From the NCBI GenBank assembly GCA_003971905.1, contig RSEE01000015.1, positions 434,001-498,000 on the forward strand: a stretch of 64,000 nt of DNA, in the 5' to 3' direction. Positions within the stretch are counted from its first letter, which is position 1. Each line of letters opens with the position of its first letter. This stretch comes from Moniliella sp. 'wahieum'. Taxonomy: Eukaryota > Basidiomycota > Moniliellomycetes > Moniliellales > Moniliellaceae. Of the stretch, positions 55,971 through 64,000 are shown one piece after another. The notes beneath the pieces are model-generated. The model did no database searches. It saw nothing but the letters and a program-made list of their open reading frames with translations, and was not told the DNA's origin. Position numbers and translations under genes: made by a program.

Positions 55971-58200
55971 GTTGAGAGGGGGAACGCGTAAGGTGCCTAG
56001 GTGGTGGTGGAAAGGCAGCGTCACGCCCGTAAGCCGAAGCAACACTTTTTGTTGGCCCAGAAATCGACGGCCGACGATGCTGAGGGCAGCTTGGGGGCAG
56101 TGTCAGGCAGCAACCCTAACGATTCCAGGCTGGCTTCCCCTGCTGCTCGTCTAAATCCTGGTTGTTTTTGCTTGGTTCAACGGGACAGCAGTAAACCCCG
56201 TCGGGGCCATCGCTAGCAGCGGTGCCGGGGACTGGCTGTGAACCTGTGGGGTGCCCCACCTCCAGGGGCAGGATCTATGGCGGTATACAAAAGAAGCAGC
56301 CGCTCTCTTTCTTCTTCTCCCGCAGACATCCTTCAAGCTTCGTCCTTCCCCGGGTGGGAGGTTAGCAGGTTGCAACATTGAGACCTACTGCTGCTTACCT
56401 CACCCCAGTGGATTATCGATTACTCTCTATGCGCCCAGCGGCACGTGGGGTGGAACAGCGGATGCAAGTTGTGGAGGCGCGTCGAGACGGGCGTAGGGCT
56501 CTGCGGCGAGACGTACACCACCACCAAGTACTGATGGACGTTGTTGAAGATGTTGAGGCAGGTTGCTGCGTCCCAGGGCAAATGCAGGTCCTGACTTCAC
56601 TCCTAGCAAAAAACCATTCGCCAACGGCTGCATCAGCCCTTTCCAGCTCGGGGCGAATGCCATGCGTGATTGAAGAGCAGTGTATCATTCGACGGTTCTG
56701 AAGACCTAGGTCCGGGTGAGGCGGCAGTAGGCACAGACGCATTTGTACTTGGATCGGTCGGCCCGAATTGAAGCCGCCTGCTCGTCTGCCCTGGACGAGC
56801 GGCTTGGGGCGCGATGGCAGCAGGTAGCGTTCTAACGTTCAAGCCATTCAACCTGGCACAGGGGACTACGGACTGCCACGGACGCAGCGAGTGGTAGATG
56901 GCCATGTGACGAAAAGGTTTAAGCAGAACAAGGTCCGGCGGTGTCCTCTCTTTGTGTGGCACGGTGTCGTCGGAGGGGACAGCGGTCTGAGTGAATGTGA
57001 AGTGGGATCGACTCCTCCGCGTCGACACATCCATGCGCCGGCGATGCACATCCCGAGCCACTTTCTGCTGCAAAAGATACCGTGGGTTTCAAAAGGGTCC
57101 ATAGTTGTGTGCCGGTCTCTGCGCTAATCGTATTCTGTGCCGCCCTCCTTTGACCCAAAGCGCTGCCGTCCCCTTTTTGGGACAGCACACACGTTCTACC
57201 TCACTAATTGAAGCGCAGCCTGCCTAAAAAATGACGACGCGCAGGTACTATGCCATCAAGAAGGTCACCGAGATGTTTGTTGGGGTACTGGAACAATCTT
57301 ACTGAAGTCTCACTTTTTGGATATCGTTCATCGTCCATCGAGTTCATCGCTCGCATGTCTACCGCGCTCATTAATCATTCGTATCCACTCGCGCTGAATC
57401 CTGTTTGGAAGCGAATGGTCGGAGACAGAGGGCCTGACCTGCTATCGAGTCCATTTTCCTCTCGAACGGGTTGGCGCGAAAAGGCAGCACACGCCAGATG
57501 AGCGAGTCTCTGATAGGCGCAGCGTTTCTTTATCGGCTGAGTCTCAGCCTTACGCTTAAGCTCGTCTGGAAATGACACGAGTACAGCAAAAGGGAGCTTG
57601 AGTTTTGGCAGCTGATGCGCTCATGCATCATGTGACACGGGTATCTGAGATCTGGGATCTGAGTATAGGCATACTGGTGACGGGATGGTGGGAAGGAGGT
57701 GGTGAGAGTGGGGCTGAAGCTACTAAGATGCCAGATTCATTCCAGATTCATATTCCTTCAACGACATTACTGAACTTGCTATCCCCTGCTACAGGCTTGG
57801 CTGGCGCGGCGCCGAACGGCGCCGAACTGCAGCCGCAGTGCTGCCCCTGCTGCCCCCGTGCGTCGACCGAGCTTCGGCACAAGGTCAGCGCCCGGGCATT
57901 TTGAAATCGCACTACTCGGGACAACGGCTGGCGCCGCAAGCGCGGAGACTGTCGCCGTGCGCAGAATATGAGACGCGGCGCGCTATCGGGCCAGTGGGAT
58001 CGGAATGCCCAACCACGCTGCTGGTGTGGAGCACCGCGCACTGCGCCAGTGTCTCCTCGCCCGTCTCTCAGATCTTACCCGGCGCCAGCCGACCCGAGTA
58101 CTGAGCATCTGAATCTGAGGCCCGAATCGTGACGCTTGAAGCTTGGAGCTTGAATCGTCGGCGCTGGGGGGTGGGAGTATGATTGGGGGTGTGAAGAGTG
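55971..58200. other. Long intergenic region, 2.2 kb
   Basis: No gene I can support. A minus-strand frame of 146 codons at 56633-57073 has no recognisable domain and ordinary composition, and is likely chance. The stretch is the longest gene-poor part of the right half. No repeats shared with the rest of the window were noticed. Confidence 0.4.
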
Positions 58201-58207
58201 TATATAT
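58201..58207 (+). promoter_or_regulatory. TATA box of the polyamine-oxidase-like gene
   Basis: TATATAT, 105 bp upstream of the ATG at 58312, followed by a CT-rich leader. A good match in sequence and position. Confidence 0.55.
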
Positions 58208-58311
58208 CCCCAGTCCGCTATTACGCGTCCAATCTCTCCCGTGCCAACCGCTGGCTACTATCACCCCCTCTCTCCTTCGCCAACCAACGTCTTCTTCTCC
58301 TTTCGGCGGCA

Positions 58312-59975
58312 ATGCGTGTTCGCTCTCAACTGCTCCACCTGCTCGTCGCCGCGCTTGCAACGGCCTCGGCGGCACTAGCCCTGCCCTCGCAGCAACTGCG
58401 TTGCAGGATCCGCCAACAGTGTCACACGACATCCACATTCCCTCTACTCCTTCCGCGGCCTCGCCCGCCTCAGCCGTCGCGACGGCTGACGTGATCATCT
58501 GGGTGCTGGCGTGTCCGGGATTGCAGCTGCGACGGAACTCATCAAGCACAACGTGACCGACATTCTCATCCTCGATGCGCGCCCCGAGGTGGGTGGGCGC
58601 GCGTACCGCGAATCGCTGACCGACCCAACGACCGGCCGCACGCTGTATATTGAAAAGGGCGGCAACTGGATCCAAGGTGTTGGACGAGAACAGATTGCGG
58701 CGCTGGCAGATAAGTGGGGCCTCAGACAGTGCAGCAAAATTATGGCAAGCGCGACTTTTTCGATGGCAAGTGGAGTGTCGATGAAGATGAAGCGGCACCA
58801 GGTCCACGGGGTCGGTGGTTGGAAGAAACCGACGAGGCATTGAGTTTTGCGCCTCAATTCGATGAGACGATGGCGCGGGTGCGCAAGTACGCCAAGCGCC
58901 GGATCAAATCGAGCCAGGTGGATATCTCCACCCGGGCCGGGTTTAGCATCAAGGACTGGCTCCCGCGTTCTCCGCTGGAAAAGGTATACGAGTGGTTCCA
59001 CACCGACTTTACCTATGCCCAGCCTCCCGAACTGTGCAGTCTGCACAACACCTTCTCCTTTTCCGAGGAGCCTGAGCACGACCGGCTTGTGGTCGATCAA
59101 CGTGGGTTCAAGTACATTTACGAGCAACTGCGCGAAGCGTTTGGCGTGGAGGAGCTTACCTCGGATCCGCGTCTTTGGCTCAACACCACCGTCAGCAACA
59201 TTGATTACTCGCGCGATTCGCCCCGCATTAGTACTAGCCAGGGCACGTTTGTGCTCGCAAGCATGTCATTGTCACGTTCAGCATTGGTGTCTTGCAAGAC
59301 AACATGGTGACTTGGACCCCGCGCTTGCCCAACTGGAAAAAGGAAGCGATCTATACATTTGGTATGGCGCTCTACCAAAAGATCTTCCTCCTTTCCCGCG
59401 CAAGTTTTGGCGTGACACCCAGTTCCAGTTGTATGCCGACCCCGAGGAGCGGGGGCGGTACCCGCTCTGGCAAAATCTCAACCACGAAGGATTCTTTGAC
59501 GGCCCATCAAGGCTGGGCGACGTTCGTGACCAATGTGGATGCCGAAGCTCGTCGGGTTGGCGCCATGCCGGATGCCGAGGTGAAGCAGGAAGTGATGATG
59601 AAGTTGCGGGAAATGTATGGGGACGATGTACCTGAACCGCTGGACATGGTCATTCCTCGCTGGGATCAGGACCCGCTCTTCCGTGGCTCTTACTCCAATT
59701 GGCCCTGGGTCAATTGGACCAACATCATTCCAACCTCCGTCAGCCCGTGGGGAACAATGCGATTTTCTTTACGGGTGAGGCCAACTCGGGGGCCATGTTC
59801 GGTACTACCAAGGAGCTTGGTCGGAAGGGAGACACACAGGCCGGGTGGTGAGTCGGTGCGTCAACACGGGCCGATGCCCCCGCAGTGTTGTGTACGAGCA
59901 CATTCACACTGTGAGCAGAAGCCCATCGTCAGCCGTTCGCTCATGGGCCTACAGATGGATCAGGATGATCTGTGA
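58312..59975 (+). CDS. Secreted FAD-dependent amine (polyamine) oxidase
   Basis: Flavoprotein oxidase of the amine-oxidase family, probably acting on polyamines and releasing hydrogen peroxide. ATG 58312 begins a classic signal peptide (MRVRSQLLHLLVAALATASA, then ALA before the likely cleavage site), so it should enter the secretory pathway. The FAD-binding fold follows: DVII, then after a frame slip GAGVSGIAAATELIKHNVTD, DARPEVGGRAYRES and YIEKGGNWIQGVG. Then DWLPRSPLEKVYEWFHTDF, HNTFSFSEEPEHDRLVVDQ, RGFKYIYEQLREAFG and HVIVTFSIGVLQDNMVTWTP. The C-terminal FAD contact is NNAIFFTGEANS with GHVRYYQGAWSEGRHTGRVV. The end is set at TGA 59973-59975 after MGLQMDQDDL but is unsure because of a slip near 59790. 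At least six frame changes occur. Confidence 0.85.
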
Positions 59976-60732
59976 TGCGCAAACCTGTTGTTACTGCCGC
60001 CTTCTTGATCTTCTCTTACTCTCTTTTCTCATTCTCATTCTCATGACGGCACCTCCCGTTCACGCACAGAGAGTAAGATGCCAATCACGCTCTCTGTCAT
60101 ATGCATAAACCCCCCTTCGGCCAGCATTGCGCTCGCATCCGTCCTCCCTGATGGGGAACCATGTACATACCATATCCCAATCTATTCAAGTTCACAATGT
60201 TTCTTTTTAGGCCTCAACTTCCTCAACTCCCTCTGGTTCCACCCCAAAACGATTACTGGCGGTGGCACACCCCCGATGAATTCTCGCAATTCGTAGCAGA
60301 TCCTTTCCAGGGAAGGACCCAAGATCAACAATTCGATACACATCCCAATTTATTCTCTGTGCACGTACGGAGGCGCTTTAGGTCGGGGGCCTCTTATCTT
60401 TTTGCTGACATCCCATCCTTTTGCATGACCAATGAAATCGCCACAAAATCGAAAAGAGTAGCGAGAGAATAGGGAAAGAATGCAGTGCAAGGGAAGAAGA
60501 ATGGTATGATAAGTGTTTAAAAAGGACAGACAATGAGGGAGTGGAAGATGTGCAAGAAGGGAAACGGAACAAAACAATGCCTTGTAGCATTTTCTTATAG
60601 AGTTCGGGGGGTTAAGGGAGGAAGAGACACGACAAAAATGAGAATGGAAAGGAGCAGGTGTGTAGACAACGCATTGATTGCACTGTGCGGGGAGGAAAGC
60701 CAGGAAAGGCCCAAAATGCCGAATAACTTAGA
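59976..60732. other. Intergenic region between converging genes
   Basis: AT-richer than its surroundings. Holds TTCTCATTCTCATTCTCATG at about 60026-60044. No gene seen. Confidence 0.5.
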
Positions 60733-63700
60733 TCACAGCTGAGGCTTGAGCCTCCGCTGCGACGACGGTTGCGGTGGCAAGGAGGCGTACTGAGGGAAGG
60801 GGTGAGAGGGCATCCCCATTCCCACACCCATGCCCATGCCCATACCCATGCCCATTCCCATGCCCATACCCATCCCCATACCCATCTGCTGTTGAAGAAG
60901 GGCATGCTGGTACGCATGGTGCTGCTGCGCCTGGTGGTGCTGGAACTGCATCTGGGGAAAAGGAGCTAAGGGCAAAGATGGTCCCGGCATGCCCATGGCC
61001 ATTGGGCCCATCGGACTTGCCCACCCAAACTCTCGCATCGAGGACGAGGGCATCCCGCCAAACCCGCCCGGCGCAGAAACAAGGGACGTATGGCGAGTAC
61101 GTCGGGGCTGCTGGTCCTCCCTCTGGTGGAGGCGGACGAGGGGGTTTCCTCCTGGACCGAACGTGGAGCGACGTGGGCCAGGGCAACGTCCTGACGGAGA
61201 TCGATCAAAGGAGCGATGGGAAAGCTAGGAGACCGGTGTGGGAGCTGGGCACCCGGCGTGGTGCTGCCCCTGCGCGTACGGGGCGTGGGCGACTGGGCCC
61301 TGTGCGCACCCGAGGGAGACCGAAACGAAGCGGGAGAAACAAGAGCTGAGTCTGAAGGTGTGGCAGGCTGGGGCGGAGTGGTGGTGCTACCACTGGTGCC
61401 GGATCCCCTTCCCAACGCCGAACCTGGACGTGAACCAGGACCGGCGCCGGAGATCCGAGTGTCCGACGCAGACGAAGGGGCGGTACGACCTGTCCCAACT
61501 CGCGCATGGGATCCGGCAAACACCTGTGCGGGCGCGCGGGCCGAAGCGTGACCTGCGCCATAGGTGGGATCCAGAAGGGTATGGGAAGTTCGATTGCTCT
61601 TCCTCCGTTGACGACTCTGGCGAAGCAAGTTTTTGTGGGCTTCGTGCAACTGAGCCTGTCGAACTTCGGGGTCGGTTTGATGTGGGTGCCGGTGCTGGTG
61701 CGCGGGCCCACTGAAACGGAGGGGAGAAGGGTTACGTTGGTGTTGGTACCGATCTGGCAAAGTGGTATGCAGGGTATGATCCGTGGTGGAGGTGGACTGG
61801 ACGGGATCTTGCGTACCTGGTACAGGGGAGAAGGGGCGCCCATCGATTGCACTGCCAGACTGGGACGGGCGGGAAGTGTGGGACAGGTAGGGCTTAGGCT
61901 TGGGACTGGGCTTGGGTTGAGACCCAGTGGAAGCGCGAGCACGGTGAGGGCTAGGAGAAGTGCGGGCGGTAGAAACAGTGGATCCAGGTGCGGAAAAGGG
62001 GGCGAGACTCGTCTCACTACCTTTTCCCGTCCATAACGCCGACAAGGTCGTTCCTCGTCCGAGTCCGACTCGATGGGGCTTCGGGCACCGTACCAAATTC
62101 GGACATTACCTCGCTCCTGCGATGAGATAGGCGACCAGCAGGCCGGCCAGCCACCAAAGGGACCGAGGTAGAACGTGGGATGCACGACCGCATGGGGCTC
62201 ACATTGTCTTCCTCCCCGCTGGGGAATCGAGGGACAAAGGCGACGGTTTGCGCGGTGTAGCGGGGGCGGTCTGCTCGACAGACAACTTGGATGGGAAGAC
62301 AGTACCCATAGACACTGAGCTAGACACAAGCGAATGCGTCGACTGTCTCCGATTGGACATGGGCATGGGCGTGGACAGAGGCAGAGATGGAGTCACCGTC
62401 TTATCCCCATCGTCGTCGTCCTCGGGTGCAGCAAACCGGGGCAGCCATGGTGCTGAACGGCGTTTGGAGGCAGTCGAACCCATGGTGATCGTTGATGCGG
62501 TGGAACATCGTTTGTCCGAGGCAGAGAGCTCCAATGGAGCAAACACATCGGAATCGGGAGTAGCCACGCGCTCTGGTACCTCCGAAACAGGACCCACGAA
62601 GGCGAGGGACAAACGTTTTATCTTCTTTGGCGTTTGGGTGAAGCTGGTGGACAAAGCGGGCTGGCTAAGCCGACGCCGGCGGAAAGGCGATTCGGGGGCT
62701 GGAGAGGCTGATCGGGAGGGCGCAAGAGAAAGAGCCGACAAGGACGTTGACGGCCAGGCTGGTTTCGACTGGCGGACGAGGAATGGTCTCGGGTTCTGGG
62801 GTAGTGGGCGCAACCAGCGCTTGCATCCGGGGACTAAAAGAAAAGGATACTTTGCCTGGCCTTGCGTTCACCGAGCGGGTGATCAACTCCTGGCCGTCGG
62901 ATCCAACAACCCATTCGCAGCACCGGTCTTTAAACGATGGGCGGGCGACCCAGCGCGCCAAGCCATGCGATGGGTCAGGGACTGTGGTGGTAGGCAAGAC
63001 GACGGCTGGGGAAGCAAGTGCTTCCGCCTTGGCTCGCATGCCTGCCCGCCCAGCCAAACCGACAACTGCCGGGGGCAGCAGATCGCGACCATACCGGATC
63101 TGAAGTGGGGCGATTTCCTGAGCTTGGGGACGAGAGAAGGATGTCATGGTCGGATTCAAGAGACGAACGAGGATGGAAGACCGACCGAGCGCGGCACGGA
63201 GGTGCCGGGAAGCACCATGGGCACTTTCATGGACCTGAACGGCGCGCGATGGGTTCATACTCCGTGGGAACATCAGGTCGGTCACCAAACCGTTTGTAAC
63301 GAATTGGGTTGCGGTGAGCATAAGTGCTTGCATGTGAGCTCACGGATCCTGAATGAGCCACGATCGCGGCCATCACATGAGTCCCCAAGCTAGGTGGTGC
63401 TTCCGTCCCGGCCCGGGTCGTCAAGTTGGGCTCCTCCACTGCAGCGAGCGCCTCTTTGAGTGCAACGGCAATCCGAGGCTGGAGCTTGAGCAAGGTACAG
63501 TTGTACAGAGCCCTCTTGGCGCCTGAGTCGAGTACGGAGAGTACGTCGGGCGCGGCTTGTGGGGAAGTGGGAGGATATGGGACACTTGCTCTCCGTTCTT
63601 GGGTGGACGTAAGAGGGGATCGAACTCTTTTGAATACTGCTGCTGAAGCTAGGCCCGACGCGCGGGGACTCCTGATACCAGGAGAATTAGGTCGAGCGGG

Positions 63701-64000
63701 AAAGGTAATTGGGGAGAGTGGACGGGTAGTGAGGGACGAGCCTCTGTTCCCACCCGAAGCCGAGCGGGATGGAGCAGACGCTACCATGGATTGGTCCTGA
63801 GGAGTGGACAAGGATGGAGCAGCATCTTGATTGGTGAAGGGGAGTCGATCCGTAGCCACATCTTGGGCAATGCAATCGGGAGAGATCGACGCTGAGGCCA
63901 GCGCCGAGTCTTCCGAAGATGCAAGGCCATCCTTTTGAATCCGGGAGGACAAGAACGCAGCGAAAGAGCGGCGCGGGTTGGCTAGACCAGAGTCAGGCGT
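60733..64000 (-). CDS. Long Ser/Pro-rich protein, 5'-partial
   Basis: Family not recognised. The gene enters from the right edge and ends at TGA 60733. It is largely disordered: Ser/Pro/Thr-rich with many SP sites (LSPITFPARPNSPGIRSPRA). Better-ordered islands are SGAKRALYNCTLLKLQPRIA with VALKEALAAVEE, AHRNPIRYKRFGDRPDVPTE, FKDRCCEWVVGSDGQELITR, KKIKRLSLAFVGPVSEVPE, IWYGARSPIESDSDEE and RQAQLHEAHKNLLRQSRQRR. The C-terminus is Gln/His/Met-rich (FQHHQAQQHHAYQHALLQQQ), with a Met-Gly repeat, ending SLPPQPSSQRRLKPQL. Frame changes near 61060, 61560, 62040, 62200, 62750 and 63240 are needed to join these. The many SP/TP sites and low complexity suggest a phosphoregulated scaffold or transcriptional regulator, but nothing fixes this. 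Confidence 0.6.
60811..60888 (-). repeat. Met-Gly hexamer repeat
   Basis: About twelve copies of CCCATG/CCCATA/CCCATT on the plus strand encode an alternating Met-Gly tract on the minus strand. It lies inside the C-terminus of the Ser/Pro-rich protein. Confidence 0.9.

Noticed and set aside
56633..57073. 146-codon minus-strand ORF in the long spacer
   Set aside because: No domain, no codon-phased signal, and overlapping open frames of similar length on the other strand.

Overview
This window is nuclear DNA of a fungus, most likely a basidiomycete. Short GT-AG introns (46-107 nt, several with CTGAC/CTAAC branch sites) interrupt conserved eukaryotic genes: ribosomal protein S25, eRF1, Fcf1, Isy1, Arp2/3 subunit ARPC4, RCC1, mevalonate-diphosphate decarboxylase and a DNA polymerase delta subunit. 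The fungal-type vacuolar channel Yvc1, a Ybt1-like ABCC transporter and a TOM1-type protein point to fungi. The basidiomycete placement rests on general gene style and is inference. Most long genes, including ones essential in yeasts, carry single-base frameshifts at similar density and often in homopolymers. The window therefore reads as an unpolished long-read assembly, so broken frames should not be taken as pseudogenes without checking.

Layout. 0-6 kb: 3' exon of RPS25, an AAA ATPase, an unrecognised protein with an HExxH motif, and a Cdc27/POL32-like polymerase delta subunit ending in a PIP box. 7-13 kb: a full-length ABCC transporter. 14-22 kb: a long coiled-coil protein, ARPC4, mevalonate-diphosphate decarboxylase, pyridoxamine-phosphate oxidase, the PIN-domain rRNA processing factor FCF1 and tRNA-Ala(AGC). 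22.7-29 kb: two unrecognised low-complexity proteins, a vezatin/Inp2-like membrane protein and a Yvc1-type TRP channel.

29-36 kb is the accessory part. It holds a diverged inverted copy of the 3' end of the ABC transporter gene, abutting a truncated retrotransposon gag gene with a zinc knuckle. Next comes a complete 4.6-kb element bounded by two LTRs of about 350 bp. Its interior, read on the minus strand, encodes a Gag-like start followed by four different tandem-repeat arrays, and shows no protease, integrase or reverse transcriptase.

36.5-46.8 kb: a very large TOM1/HUWE1-family gene that stops before any HECT domain. 47-64 kb: a small unknown protein, splicing factor ISY1, release factor eRF1, a BAHD-type acyltransferase, RCC1 (Ran exchange factor), a secreted polyamine-oxidase-like flavoprotein, and the C-terminal part of a long Ser/Pro-rich protein that runs off the window.

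The genes are ordinary, unlinked housekeeping functions, often divergent or tail-to-tail with short spacers. There is no operon logic. The most unusual content is the 29-36 kb repeat region and the HECT-less TOM1 locus.
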